Counted from the stretch's first letter, positions 34,587-44,269 are shown. The stretch is DNA of 64,000 bases from Paraglaciecola polaris LMG 21857 (GCF_000315055.1 NZ_BAER01000033.1:1-64000); one strand, 5' to 3'. The notes: a model not told the origin generated them from the letters alone. Made by a program: numbers and translations.

Positions 34587-35447
34587 TTGTTCGATTCGGT
34601 AAAAATTGCATTGCAATACATCACCCCTAAGCACTTGATTTCAAGACTAGTTGGTAAATTAGCTGCTGCTGAAGCTGGCGGATTAACGACCGCGTTAATC
34701 AAATTATTTATCAAGCAATATAAGGTTAATATGGCGGAAGCTGAGCGCGAAGATCCTGCTGATTATGCCTCATTCAACGAATTTTTCACTCGAGCACTAA
34801 AAAGCGATGCTCGGGTTATTTGTCCTAACGAGCAAGACGTCGCCATGCCTGTTGACGGCGCCGTGAGTCAGCTAGGTGATATTGAGCAAGACAGTATTTT
34901 TCAAGCGAAAGGTCACGATTACAGCTTAACCACATTACTCGGTGGCAAGCCCGAATTGGCCGCAGCCTTTAAAAACGGTAAATTCGCCACTGTATATTTA
35001 TCCCCAAAAGATTATCACCGCATTCATATGCCCATTGATGGACAGCTAACCGACATGGTGTATGTACCAGGTGATTTATTTTCAGTCAGCCCATTAACGG
35101 CAGCCCGTGTACCTGGCTTATTTGCCCGTAACGAGCGTGTAGTTGCTATTTTTGATACCCCAAAAGGCAAAATGGCTATGGTCTTAGTGGGAGCAACAAT
35201 TGTCGCAAGCATTGAAACAGTCTGGGCAGGCACAGTATCACCACCAGCTGGGCAAAATGTCGTGCATTGGCAATACGCTAACACAGGCGAAGAAGCGGTT
35301 TTCCTTAAAAAAGGCGATGAATTAGGTCGCTTCAAATTAGGCTCCACCATAGTCGCCTGTTTTGAACCAAACATGGTCGACTTTGCTGACTATAACGCTG
35401 GAGATGAAACACGCCTCGGTGATGTTTTCGCAACTTTGACGCAATAG
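34587..35447 (+). CDS. psd: Phosphatidylserine decarboxylase
   Basis: Makes phosphatidylethanolamine at the inner membrane; cleaves itself to alpha and beta chains to form a pyruvoyl group. 286 aa. The autocleavage motif FKLGSTIV (Gly-Ser) is near residue 256; [13 protein letters not shown] carries the catalytic His. The start is TTG at 34587 with AGGA eight bases upstream; the resulting [11 protein letters not shown] aligns with E. coli MLNSFKLSLQY, whereas no in-frame ATG does. Two bases before the next gene. Confidence 0.96.
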   Translation: MFDSVKIALQYITPKHLISRLVGKLAAAEAGGLTTALIKLFIKQYKVNMAEAEREDPADYASFNEFFTRALKSDARVICPNEQDVAMPVDGAVSQLGDIEQDSIFQAKGHDYSLTTLLGGKPELAAAFKNGKFATVYLSPKDYHRIHMPIDGQLTDMVYVPGDLFSVSPLTAARVPGLFARNERVVAIFDTPKGKMAMVLVGATIVASIETVWAGTVSPPAGQNVVHWQYANTGEEAVFLKKGDELGRFKLGSTIVACFEPNMVDFADYNAGDETRLGDVFATLTQ

Positions 35448-35449
35448 TC

Positions 35450-36316
35450 ATGGATCCCGTTAAAAAAAGTCTGTGGTCTCTACACCTCACGGTTATTTTG
35501 TTGGGGGCGACGGCTTTATTTTCTAAAGTCATTCCCCTTTCAGCCACCGATATTACCTTTGGCCGTTCTATTATTGCCTGCCTAATGCTGTTTTCATTGG
35601 TAAAAATGAACGGAGGGAAGCTTAACTTAGCGCGTAGAAAAGATTACTTCATCGGGATTGGTTTAGGTTTATTGATGGCTGCCCACTGGGTAAGTTATTT
35701 TGCCGCCATGCAATACTCTAGCGTCTCTGTAGGTATGATTGCGCTTTTTACTTTCCCGGTCATTACCGTTTTAATTGAGCCCTTCTTTGAAGGTATACGC
35801 TTAGTGTGGCAAGACATTCTCAGTGCCGTCGTCGTGCTATTTGGCATATTTTTGATTGTGCCAGAGGTATCTATCGATAACGATGTCACCTTAGGTATTG
35901 TGGTCGGTATAGGCTCAGCAGTACTGTATGCGCTGCGCAATCTGTGCCACAGAAAATATTTTTCTCACTATAGCGGTTCGTTAGCTATGGCGTATCAAAC
36001 TTTAGTTATTTTCTTTTGTTTAAGCTTTTTTATTACACCTGAATTATTCCAAGCGAGTGGCCAAACCTACCTATACTTAGCACTGCTGGGCACCTTTTTC
36101 ACAGCGGTTCCCCATGCGCTTATCGCCACGAGTTTACAGCACCTACGGGCAAAAACCTTTTCTCTGGTCGCCTGTATGCAACCCTTATATGGGGTGATTT
36201 TGGCGATATTGGTACTCGATGAACAGCCTAGCTGGCAAACTTATGTCGGCGGATTATTGGTTATTTCAGCGGCTTTATACGAAACTGTTAACACTCAGAA
36301 ATTACACAAGAAATAG
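35450..36316 (+). CDS. EamA/DMT family transporter
   Basis: Ten-helix inner-membrane carrier, 288 aa, formed by two EamA repeats of about 140 residues (the second begins near VGIGSAVLYALRNL). It opens with WSLHLTVILLGATALFSKVIP. Substrate unknown; members export metabolites or amino acids. Begins two bases after psd and nine before the GDPD gene, so the three are probably one transcript. Confidence 0.88.
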   Translation: MDPVKKSLWSLHLTVILLGATALFSKVIPLSATDITFGRSIIACLMLFSLVKMNGGKLNLARRKDYFIGIGLGLLMAAHWVSYFAAMQYSSVSVGMIALFTFPVITVLIEPFFEGIRLVWQDILSAVVVLFGIFLIVPEVSIDNDVTLGIVVGIGSAVLYALRNLCHRKYFSHYSGSLAMAYQTLVIFFCLSFFITPELFQASGQTYLYLALLGTFFTAVPHALIATSLQHLRAKTFSLVACMQPLYGVILAILVLDEQPSWQTYVGGLLVISAALYETVNTQKLHKK

Positions 36317-36325
36317 GCCGCTTTT

Positions 36326-37018
36326 ATGCTTGTTTTTGCCCATCGCGGCGCCAGCGCCGATGCTCCTGAAAATACGCTTTTAGCTATCAATAAAGCCTTA
36401 GAACAAGGTTGCGATGGTATCGAAATAGATGTGCATCAGCATGGTCACCAATTACTGGTCATTCATGATCACTGGCTGCATCGCACCACAAACGGCACCG
36501 GTCAACTTAAAGAATATAGCTTTGAGCAACTGCAAGCTCTCGATGCGGGTTTAGGTGAGCGCATTCCCACGCTTTGGCAGGTAATGGAGTGTATCGCTGG
36601 GCGTTGCATGTTAAACATTGAAATTAAAGGCGTTAAAGATGTGCAACTGGTACTCGACAACATTGAAAAAGCTCAACATGCACTTAATTTCACCTTAGAT
36701 CACTTTATTGTTTCATCGTTTGATCATCATTTACTGCGTGCTATCAAAGAACACACGCCAGATTTAAAAATTGGCGCCCTAACGGCCTGTAATCCAATCG
36801 GTTACGCACGTTTCGCTGAAGAGTTAAGCGCTTATTCGGTCAACGTCGATGTCAGTTTTATGGATGAAGCTTTTGTGCTCGATGCTAAGCGCAGAGGATT
36901 GAAGATATTTGCATACACGGTTGACCAACAAGCTGATCTTGCTCGGCTGGAAGATTGGCAGGTTGATGGTGTTTTTAGTAATGGGCCAGGAAAGGCAAAA
37001 GCATTTTTAGCTGCCTAG
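36326..37018 (+). CDS. Glycerophosphodiester phosphodiesterase
   Basis: Hydrolyses glycerophosphodiesters to glycerol-3-phosphate and alcohol. 230 aa, cytosolic form (no signal peptide), UgpQ-like. Motifs HRGASADAPENT, GCDGIEIDVHQ and LLVIHDHWLHRTTNGTG supply the catalytic His pair and metal-binding Glu/Asp. Linked with psd, it fits phospholipid turnover. A hairpin ATTTAGCC/GGCTAAAT (37035-37065) follows. Confidence 0.93.
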   Translation: MLVFAHRGASADAPENTLLAINKALEQGCDGIEIDVHQHGHQLLVIHDHWLHRTTNGTGQLKEYSFEQLQALDAGLGERIPTLWQVMECIAGRCMLNIEIKGVKDVQLVLDNIEKAQHALNFTLDHFIVSSFDHHLLRAIKEHTPDLKIGALTACNPIGYARFAEELSAYSVNVDVSFMDEAFVLDAKRRGLKIFAYTVDQQADLARLEDWQVDGVFSNGPGKAKAFLAA

Positions 37019-37034
37019 TATAGATTTTAGCTGT

Positions 37035-37065
37035 ATTTAGCCCTGGGTGACTGACAAGGCTAAAT
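37035..37065. terminator. Hairpin between convergent GDPD and MerC-like genes
   Basis: Perfect 8-bp stem ATTTAGCC/GGCTAAAT with a 15-nt loop. Confidence 0.45.
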
Positions 37066-37070
37066 GCGCT

Positions 37071-37481
37071 TTAATCGGCAGAACAACTAGTTTCAACCTC
37101 ACAGCTATGGCAACTTTGACACAATTTCAAATTTACTACGTGAGCCCCCACAATCAACATTGCACCAATAGCAATAGTAAACGGCTCATAGCTTTCGCCG
37201 AACATATTTTTATTCCAATAGATTATCCCGCCTAGTACTAAGCTATACAGAGGGTAAATCTGACGGTGATAACGAAAGAAACCCGATAACAAAGCCCAGA
37301 ATCCAACGATCATGGATAACGATAAAATCGTACGTTCGAACCAGTCTTGTGCAAAGAAGCTTGCGCCTACTAAAGGTAACAAGGGGATTAAGATCGGCAA
37401 CGCCAGACAATGGACCGCACATAAACTCGAGGCCCAAATGCCAAGTCGGTCTAATAGCGATTTATCTTCTGTTATTTGCAT
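37071..37481 (-). CDS. MerC-like four-helix membrane protein
   Basis: 136 aa with four hydrophobic helices. The first helix holds the family's cysteine pair in SSLCAVHCLALPILIPLLP; a Cys-rich C-terminal tail (CQSCHSCEVETSC) adds possible soft-metal ligands. MerC proteins carry Hg(II) in mercury operons, but no mer gene is nearby and a Zur-type box lies immediately upstream, so zinc is the more likely metal here (inference). The start has GAGG 11 bases upstream. Confidence 0.85.
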   Translation of the reverse strand: MQITEDKSLLDRLGIWASSLCAVHCLALPILIPLLPLVGASFFAQDWFERTILSLSMIVGFWALLSGFFRYHRQIYPLYSLVLGGIIYWNKNMFGESYEPFTIAIGAMLIVGAHVVNLKLCQSCHSCEVETSCSAD

Positions 37482-37507
37482 TGCTAGTCAATCCTCAATA
37501 AGTTGAA

Positions 37508-37522
37508 TGTTATAATATAACA
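37508..37522 (-). promoter_or_regulatory. Zur-type box upstream of the MerC-like gene
   Basis: TGTTATA-A-TATAACA is a perfect 15-bp palindrome equal to the core of the gammaproteobacterial Zur consensus (GTTATANTATAAC). It lies 27 bases before the start codon, where binding would block transcription. Confidence 0.8.
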
Positions 37523-37967
37523 AATTTTTGTTATTGCAAAATTATTTCAAGATTATTTTGATCAATTAACCGGCAAATTAGCACTAGCTTATGCCGAAAT
37601 TATCGCAAGCCAACAGTGAGCCTATTCGCGCATTCACGTAAGCAATAACGCGAGAGCTGTTGTAATCTCGCCTATATGAAATTGCGAAGTCGCAAATTCT
37701 CTGGGCCTTAACTGAGATTTGCGCTCGTTGTTCCCAACGCACAAGACGTTAGCCAAACACGCCACACAAACAGCAAAACGAATTAGGCCAAGACACAGCC
37801 CTCAGCCGCTTTTGATGCGAAAAACGAGCTTAGTAATGTCAGGTGAAATATTGTGGCGCCTGCCCATGGCACTTCTTCGTCATGGGTTAAATTCCTTACA
37901 GTTAAATTCTTTCAATTTTGCCAACTGCCTATATCTCACCGACCTTTTGTAATAATGTTGTGGGCAA
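37523..37967. other. Intergenic region upstream of the M24 peptidase
   Basis: 445 bp. Two small dyads: GCGAGA/TCTCGC near 37650-37670 and TTGCGA-AG-TCGCAA near 37683-37697. An open frame at 37719-37952 has no ribosome site and unlikely composition. No gene supported. Confidence 0.35.
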
Positions 37968-39344
37968 GTGTCATATGGAATGAACCTGATGAATATAACC
38001 AAAAGAGCTTTTATCAAAGCCAGTGCTGCTGCAGCTGTTACTTTCCCCCTCGCACAATCTGTATTGGCGGCGAGCCCATCACCATCAATAACCTCATCGC
38101 CAAGGGATAAATCGTTCCTAAAAAACCTTACCCGTGATAGTCAAGCCATCAGCAAAAACGAACGTCTAGGACGGATAAAAAAAGCTCAACAATTGATGAG
38201 GCAATTTAATATTGCGGCAATGGTGCTAGAGCCGGGCGCCACCATGGATTACTTTAGTGGTATTCAATGGTGGCGCAGTGAACGGTTAACCGCAGTCGTT
38301 ATACCAAGAGAAGGTGACATAGCCGTGCTTTGCCCCTTCTTTGAACAGCCCAGTATTCGCGAGTCTCTTAAAGTGGGTGATGATGTGCGCGTGTGGCAGG
38401 AACATGAAAGTCCCTTCTTGTTAATACAACAGATACTGAAAGATCGCGGCATTCAAAAAGGCCAACTCGCATTTGAGCAATCAGTACGTTACTTCGTATT
38501 GCAAGGCGTGATGGCATTGATGAGCAATATGCAGCACACTTCTGCTGACCCTATTACTCAGGGTTGCCGCATGATTAAGAGTCCCCATGAAATAGCCCTA
38601 ATGCACAAAGCGAATGAGATAACTTTGGCCGCTTATGCCCATGTGCACGCTAATCTTGCCATTGGTATGAGCCAGCAAGACGTCAATCAGTTGATGAACA
38701 GCGCTCAAGCGCAACTAGGTGGCACCAGTATCTGGACGATGGCACTTTTCAACGAAGCCAGTGCATATCCCCATGGCAGTAAACAAGCACAAACCATTCA
38801 AGCCGGCTCTACGGTATTGATGGATTGTGGCTGCGCGGTGCATGGATATCAGTCTGATATCAGCCGCACATTTGTGTTTGGTGAGCCCAGTAAAAAACAA
38901 CTTAAAATTTGGCAAACAGTGCGCCAAGGTCAACAAATCGCCTTTGAAAAAGCCCAACTTGGTACCCCTGCTGGTGCGGTTGATGATGCGGTGCGTGCTT
39001 ACTATCAAACACAAGGTTTAGGGCCTGACTATCAGTTGCCCGGCCTATCTCATCGCACGGGCCACGGTATTGGCATGGAAGGCCATGAACCCGTGAATTT
39101 TGTACACAACGAAGCAACCCAACTGCAAGTGGGTATGTGTTTTTCAGATGAGCCTGGCATTTATATCCCGGAGGAATTTGGCGTACGGCTAGAAGACTGC
39201 ATTTATATGACAAAAGAAGGTCCCCACTGGTTCACCACACCGCCAGATAATCTCGAGTCGCCCATAGGTAGGTTAAGCCCTCTGGACTCGAACTTATCAG
39301 CTCTGCTCCCTTCCCTCTTATCGACCAAAGAAGAAACCATTTAA
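37968..39344 (+). CDS. Exported M24 family peptidase (Xaa-Pro aminopeptidase-like)
   Basis: Pita-bread-fold metallopeptidase, 458 aa. The five metal ligands are present in order: Asp in LMDCGCAVHGYQSDISRTF (two Asp), His in HRTGHGIGMEGHEP, Glu in DEPGIYIP and Glu in RLEDCIYM. The N-terminus holds a Tat-like signal with Lys-Arg rather than Arg-Arg (TKRAFIKASAAAAVTF...VLAAS). Three in-frame ATGs (37968, 37980, 37989) are possible starts; the last gives the most normal signal peptide. The next gene's ATG overlaps its stop (TAATG). Confidence 0.9.
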   Translation: MSYGMNLMNITKRAFIKASAAAAVTFPLAQSVLAASPSPSITSSPRDKSFLKNLTRDSQAISKNERLGRIKKAQQLMRQFNIAAMVLEPGATMDYFSGIQWWRSERLTAVVIPREGDIAVLCPFFEQPSIRESLKVGDDVRVWQEHESPFLLIQQILKDRGIQKGQLAFEQSVRYFVLQGVMALMSNMQHTSADPITQGCRMIKSPHEIALMHKANEITLAAYAHVHANLAIGMSQQDVNQLMNSAQAQLGGTSIWTMALFNEASAYPHGSKQAQTIQAGSTVLMDCGCAVHGYQSDISRTFVFGEPSKKQLKIWQTVRQGQQIAFEKAQLGTPAGAVDDAVRAYYQTQGLGPDYQLPGLSHRTGHGIGMEGHEPVNFVHNEATQLQVGMCFSDEPGIYIPEEFGVRLEDCIYMTKEGPHWFTTPPDNLESPIGRLSPLDSNLSALLPSLLSTKEETI

Positions 39345-41110
39345 TGAAGCACTCTACATTATTGGCGCGTACATCTAGCGCGCTGGCTAAAACATTACGC
39401 ACCCTGACTTTGCTAACCATCAGTTCAGCAGCGTGGGCTGGCGCTAACGAAGATTTTTCGGCCTTGCTGGACACCCATTGGCAAGCAGCAAAAAAGGAAA
39501 AAATATTTTTTCGTACCGACCCTGACGGCTGGAAACCCCAAGGCAAACTCGCCGACTTTAGTCCACAGGGCTTTGCCCGCCGTGAAGCGTTTAATCAACG
39601 CATGCTCGACGCATTGAATGCCATCGACATGACGCAGTTAGGTACAGAGCAACAAGTGAGCTATCGTTTGTTCAAATACGAACGAGAAACAGAAGCGAAC
39701 AGTTATCAATTTCAAGACCGTTATTTCCCGATCAATTTTTTAAGTGGTTGGCATACCTATTTTGCTGAAGCGCCAGCCAATATGGCATTTCAGAACTCAC
39801 AAGATTACGATCAATACCTAGTCAGTCTTGCCGATTATCCTCGCTTCAATCAAGAGAATATCGACTTACTTGCACAAGGCGTTAAAAACGGTTTTGTACA
39901 ACACTGCGAAACCTTCAAAAATTATCAACAAAGTATCGCTACGCACATAGTCGATACGCCCGAAGACAGCGCGTTATACGAACCTTTCACCCGCTTTCCT
40001 GGCCAATTTAGCCCGGCACAAAAAGCCCAATATGCTAAAAAAGGGGCTGAACTGATTAAACAAGCTGTAGTGCCAGCCTATGTTCATTTTTACGATTATT
40101 TTGTCAATGATTACATGACTCATTGCCGCAAAGAACCAGGCATAAGTAGTGTAAAAGGCGGAGCCGAGTATTACGCCTATGCCGTTAATTACTACACCAC
40201 GACAGAGCTAACGCCAAAGCAAATTCATCAACTTGGTTTAGATGAAGTAGAGCGCATCGATAAGGAAATGCAAGCCAATATCAAACAAGTTGGCTTCGAT
40301 GGCAGTAACAGCGAATTTCTGCAGTTTTTAGCTACAGATCCGCAATTTTACGCCCAAGATCGTCAAGATGTTATGGAAAAAACGGCCTTCATCACGCAAA
40401 AAATGTACGGCAAATTACCGAGCTTTTTTGCAACTTTGCCACGTAATACCTTCACAATAAACGGCTCGGCCTCCAGGGGGGCATTTTATATGCCGCCACC
40501 GGATACTCGCACACCGGGCACTTACTTTTTAACATCAGATCCTGCCCAGCAGCCCCTTTATAACCTTGAAGCCCTTAGTTTACATGAGGCGGTACCTGGA
40601 CATCATTTGCAGAATACTATTGCTATGGAGCTGGATGTACCTGAGTTTCGCCGTACCTTGAGTCATTCTGCCTTCACCGAAGGATGGGGATTATACTCCG
40701 AACGCTTAGGCAAAGAAGCCGGATTTTATCAGGATCCCTACAGTGACTTTGGCCGCTTAGGTTATGAAATGTGGCGTGCCGTGCGCCTAGTAGTAGATAC
40801 AGGCATTCACGCTTTTGGCTGGAGTCGTCAGCAAGCCATTGATTATTTGGGCTCTCACACCGCACTAACGGAGAAGTCCACAGCTGATCAAATTGATCGT
40901 TACATATCTTGGCCAGGGCAAGCATTATCATACAAAATTGGCGAGCTTAAAATACGAGAGCTACGCAGCAAAGCGGAGCACAGCCTCAATGATAAATTCG
41001 ACATACGCCAGTTTCATGATGTGATCTTAGGGCAAGGGTCTTTGCCAATGGACGTGTTAGAAGACACAGTGAATCTATGGATTGAAACACAGCAAAAACA
41101 CGACGAATAA
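39344..41110 (+). CDS. DUF885 family protein, exported
   Basis: 588 aa. Sec-type signal peptide (about 1-32, ends SSAAWA). Mostly helical, with the family metal-site motif LHEAVPGHHLQN and FTEGWGLYSERL further on, like M3/M32-type gluzincins (HExxxHH). Family role is unproven; members are annotated as putative peptidases or hydrolases. Translationally coupled to the M24 peptidase, it may take part in periplasmic peptide breakdown (inference). A 9-bp hairpin follows. Confidence 0.88.
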   Translation: MKHSTLLARTSSALAKTLRTLTLLTISSAAWAGANEDFSALLDTHWQAAKKEKIFFRTDPDGWKPQGKLADFSPQGFARREAFNQRMLDALNAIDMTQLGTEQQVSYRLFKYERETEANSYQFQDRYFPINFLSGWHTYFAEAPANMAFQNSQDYDQYLVSLADYPRFNQENIDLLAQGVKNGFVQHCETFKNYQQSIATHIVDTPEDSALYEPFTRFPGQFSPAQKAQYAKKGAELIKQAVVPAYVHFYDYFVNDYMTHCRKEPGISSVKGGAEYYAYAVNYYTTTELTPKQIHQLGLDEVERIDKEMQANIKQVGFDGSNSEFLQFLATDPQFYAQDRQDVMEKTAFITQKMYGKLPSFFATLPRNTFTINGSASRGAFYMPPPDTRTPGTYFLTSDPAQQPLYNLEALSLHEAVPGHHLQNTIAMELDVPEFRRTLSHSAFTEGWGLYSERLGKEAGFYQDPYSDFGRLGYEMWRAVRLVVDTGIHAFGWSRQQAIDYLGSHTALTEKSTADQIDRYISWPGQALSYKIGELKIRELRSKAEHSLNDKFDIRQFHDVILGQGSLPMDVLEDTVNLWIETQQKHDE

Positions 41111-41154
41111 CCGTCTGTTACCGCTTGTTACGTATTAGTCATAAATAAGTAAAT

Positions 41155-41192
41155 AAAGAGTAATTCACCGACTTGAGTGCCTTTTACTCTTT
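41155..41192 (+). terminator. Hairpin after the DUF885 gene
   Basis: AAAGAGTAA/TTACTCTTT, perfect 9-bp stem, separates the peptidase pair from the TldD operon. Confidence 0.5.
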
Positions 41193-41216
41193 ACCCTACA
41201 CTAGCTAACGTAAATA

Positions 41217-41247
41217 TAGACTTCTTAGAAAGTTGTAAAAATATAAT
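41217..41247 (+). promoter_or_regulatory. Probable promoter of the TldD operon
   Basis: A perfect -10 hexamer TATAAT (41242-41247) lies 32 bases before the tldD start; the -35 (TAGACT, 41217-41222) is weak and 19 bp away. Confidence 0.45.
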
Positions 41248-41279
41248 CATAACAACACCTAACCCAGGGGACAGAGCAA

Positions 41280-42908
41280 ATGGAACGACGCGACTTTATT
41301 AAATTAGGGAGTGCCGGCATGGGCACCCTTATGCTACCCATTTCGGGGGCGGCTATATCCGCCGATCAACTACTTGATAAACCAATGGACGTAGCTTATA
41401 AAAAGAAGCTTGCTGATATCGCATTAAACGCTGCAAAGGCAAAAGGGGCAACGTATGCCGATGCGCGTATTGGCCGTTACTTAAATCAATTCGTGACGAC
41501 TCGCGAAACCCGTGTTGATAACATAGTTAATACCGAATCTGCAGGCATTGGCGTACGCGTGATTGCGAACGGCACCTGGGGATTTGCATCTACCTCAAAT
41601 ATGACACCTGACAGCGTGGCTAAAACGGCTGAACAAGCCGTTGCTGTGGCCATAGCTAACTCTAAATTTCAAACCACGCCTGTGCAACTTGCCCCTGTTA
41701 AAGGTGTAGGTGATGTAAGCTGGCAAACGCCCATCGTCAAAAACGCCATGGAAGTGCCCATTAAAGACAAGGTCGATTTGTTGTTATCCGTAAACGATGC
41801 GGCTATGAAAAACGGCGCCAACTTCATCACCTCAACGTTATTCTTAGTCAACGAGCAAAAGTACTTTGCTTCTACTGATGGTTCCTATATCGACCAGGAT
41901 ATTCACCGATTATGGGCCCCGTTTACAGCCACTGCTATCGGCGATGACGGCTTTAAGCAGCGCGCAGCGCTGGGTAATCCTGTTGGCATGGGATACGAAT
42001 ATTTAGACGGTCTAGAAAAGGACAAAGTACGCATTCAAGGTGCTAACGTAGGTTACAACAACTCCTACGATATGGTTGAAGATGCCGCTGCTGCTGGTAA
42101 ACAACTACAAGCGAAGCTTAACGCCAAATCAGTTGAACCAGGTAAGTACGACCTGGTATTGGATCCTGCGCATTTAATGCTGACCATTCACGAGTCTGTG
42201 GGCCACCCGTTGGAACTTGACCGCGTACTTGGCTATGAAGCCAACTATGCAGGTACCAGCTTTGCTACTTTAGATAAATGGCAAAGTGGTAAATTCCAAT
42301 ACGGCTCGGATATCGTCAATTTATACGCCGATAAAAATCAGCCTCACACCCTAGGTAACGTAGCCTACGATGATGAAGGGGTGAAAACCAAAGAGTGGGA
42401 TCTGATTAAAGACGGGATTTTAGTCAACTATCAAGCGACCCGAGACCAAGTACACATGCTAGGCCAAAAAGAGTCCCACGGGTGTAGTTACTCACAAAGC
42501 TGGCGCGACGTGCAGTTTCAGCGTATGTCTAATGTCTCCCTTCGCCCTAACGACAAAGACTTATCCGCAGATGATGTTATCAAAGACGTGGAAAAGGGCA
42601 TTTACATTGCCGGTCGTGGATCGTATTCAATCGACCAGCAACGCTATAACTTCCAGTTTGGCGGGCAATTATTCTATGAAATCAAAGAAGGTAAAATCGT
42701 CGATCAAATTGAAGATGTGGCTTATCAGTCAAACACCCAAGAATTTTGGAATAGCTGTACTCAGTTAGCCGGGAAATCAGATTATAGAGTGGGTGGTTCG
42801 TTCTTTGATGGCAAAGGCCAGCCTTCACAAGTGAGCGCAGTTTCTCATGGTTGCCCAACCACGAGATTCGACAACATCAACGTTATTAACACTGCGCGCA
42901 ACGTGTAA
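41280..42908 (+). CDS. TldD/PmbA family metalloprotease with Tat signal
   Basis: 542 aa. The N-terminus is a twin-arginine signal (MERRDFIKLGSAGMGTLMLP, then an AISA cleavage region), so the folded, metal-loaded protein should be exported. The catalytic motif TIHESVGHPLELDR keeps H-E-x-x-x-H of TldD, and a C-terminal Cys in AVSHGCPTTRFD could be the third zinc ligand. The TldD/TldE pair of E. coli is cytosolic and trims microcin B17 precursor and CcdA. The gene heads an operon of eight; the tldE-like gene follows after 26 bases. Longer than E. coli TldD (481 aa), mainly by the signal and an insert. Confidence 0.9.
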   Translation: MERRDFIKLGSAGMGTLMLPISGAAISADQLLDKPMDVAYKKKLADIALNAAKAKGATYADARIGRYLNQFVTTRETRVDNIVNTESAGIGVRVIANGTWGFASTSNMTPDSVAKTAEQAVAVAIANSKFQTTPVQLAPVKGVGDVSWQTPIVKNAMEVPIKDKVDLLLSVNDAAMKNGANFITSTLFLVNEQKYFASTDGSYIDQDIHRLWAPFTATAIGDDGFKQRAALGNPVGMGYEYLDGLEKDKVRIQGANVGYNNSYDMVEDAAAAGKQLQAKLNAKSVEPGKYDLVLDPAHLMLTIHESVGHPLELDRVLGYEANYAGTSFATLDKWQSGKFQYGSDIVNLYADKNQPHTLGNVAYDDEGVKTKEWDLIKDGILVNYQATRDQVHMLGQKESHGCSYSQSWRDVQFQRMSNVSLRPNDKDLSADDVIKDVEKGIYIAGRGSYSIDQQRYNFQFGGQLFYEIKEGKIVDQIEDVAYQSNTQEFWNSCTQLAGKSDYRVGGSFFDGKGQPSQVSAVSHGCPTTRFDNINVINTARNV

Positions 42909-42934
42909 GCGGCTCACTAAGAAGGAATATAATC

Positions 42935-44269
42935 ATGACAATCATTACAGAAAAACACGCAAAAGAGCTGCTGAGTAAGGTTTTAAAGTTATCAAAAGCC
43001 GATGAGTGTGAATGCAATTTGGAAAGTAAAGTGGGCGGTAATATTCGCTATGCCCGCAACACTGTTTCTACCTCAGGCCAGGAAAGCGACTTAGTGCTTA
43101 TTGTACAATCAACCTTTGGCAAGCGCACAGGCACAGCCACTATTAATGAGTTTGATAATGCCTCGTTAGAGAAAGTTGTACTGCGTTCTGAGGAGTTGGC
43201 CAAACTTGCTCCGGAAAATGAAGAATACATGCCGATATTTGGCAAACAACGTTACTTGAAAGCCAATACGTATTTTGACACTACCGCCAACGTCACCCCT
43301 GAATATCGTGCTCAAGCCGCATTTGACAGTATTGACCCCTCTAAGAAAAACAAGCTCATAGCAGCAGGCTTCTTAGAAGACGAAGTGCTCATGAGCGCCA
43401 TTATGAACAGCAAGGGCTTGTTCGCTTATAACACCTCAACCAATGTGGACTTCTCAGTCACTATACGGACAGAAGATGGTAAAGGTTCTGGTTGGTCATC
43501 AGGCAATTACAGTGACGTAAAACTTTTAGATACCGCAAAATTGTCATCCATTGCCATCCAAAAGTCTAAAGGTTCCGCTGATGCCAAAGAAATGGAGCCG
43601 GGGAAATACACCGTCATTCTTGAACCTGCAGCCAGTGTCGACCTATTGCAAAACATGATGCGTGCTTTCGATCAGCGCTCTGCCGATGAAGGCCGCAGCT
43701 TTTTGAGCAATAAAGTTGCGAAAGGTCAAGAAGGTGCCAAAAACAAACTGGGCCAGAAGATGTTCGACGAACGCGTGCATGTATACTCTGACCCGCAACA
43801 TCCGATCGCTCCCAGCGCGCCTTTTGCAAGTAACGGATACCCGTTGAATAAAATCGACTGGATTAAAGACGGCACCATTAAAAATATGCCGAACTCTCCC
43901 TATTGGGCGAAGCATACAAAAAGTGAATATATTCCGAGCAATCGCAACATCATTATGACAGGTGGCGATCAATCCCTAGCCCAAATGATCAAAAGCACCC
44001 GACGTGGTGTGTTGGTAACACGATTGTGGTATATCCGCAGTCTGGATCCGCAAAGCTTGTTATACACAGGGTTAACCCGCGACGGCACGTTTTACATCGA
44101 GAACGGAAAAATCAAATACCCGATTAAAAACTTCCGCTTCAACGAAAGCCCGATTGTGATGCTAAATAACATTGAAGCCTTAGGTGAACCACAGCGGATT
44201 GACGGTAACATGATCCCGCCAATGAAAATTCGTGACTTTACCTTTAGCAGCTTATCTGACGCGGTCTAA
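42935..44269 (+). CDS. TldE (PmbA)-like partner protein
   Basis: 444 aa, near the 450 aa of E. coli TldE/PmbA. TldD/E fold without a HExxxH motif, as expected for the non-catalytic partner. It opens with the typical KHAKELLSKVLKLSKADECE, with VRYARN-like strand (GGNIRYARNTVSTSG), and has C-terminal GVLVTRLWYIRSLDPQSLLYTGLTRDG (split here by function, not by sequence). It has no signal peptide. If it forms the usual heterodimer with the Tat-tagged TldD, it could be exported bound to it (inference). AAGGA lies upstream. Confidence 0.88.
   Translation: MTIITEKHAKELLSKVLKLSKADECECNLESKVGGNIRYARNTVSTSGQESDLVLIVQSTFGKRTGTATINEFDNASLEKVVLRSEELAKLAPENEEYMPIFGKQRYLKANTYFDTTANVTPEYRAQAAFDSIDPSKKNKLIAAGFLEDEVLMSAIMNSKGLFAYNTSTNVDFSVTIRTEDGKGSGWSSGNYSDVKLLDTAKLSSIAIQKSKGSADAKEMEPGKYTVILEPAASVDLLQNMMRAFDQRSADEGRSFLSNKVAKGQEGAKNKLGQKMFDERVHVYSDPQHPIAPSAPFASNGYPLNKIDWIKDGTIKNMPNSPYWAKHTKSEYIPSNRNIIMTGGDQSLAQMIKSTRRGVLVTRLWYIRSLDPQSLLYTGLTRDGTFYIENGKIKYPIKNFRFNESPIVMLNNIEALGEPQRIDGNMIPPMKIRDFTFSSLSDAV

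Noticed and set aside
37071-37481. Mercury resistance operon
   Set aside because: Only a MerC-like gene is present, without merA, merT, merP or merR, and the upstream box is of Zur type.
37719-37952. 77-codon frame on the + strand
   Set aside because: No ribosome site or protein-like composition; overlaps the next gene's promoter region.
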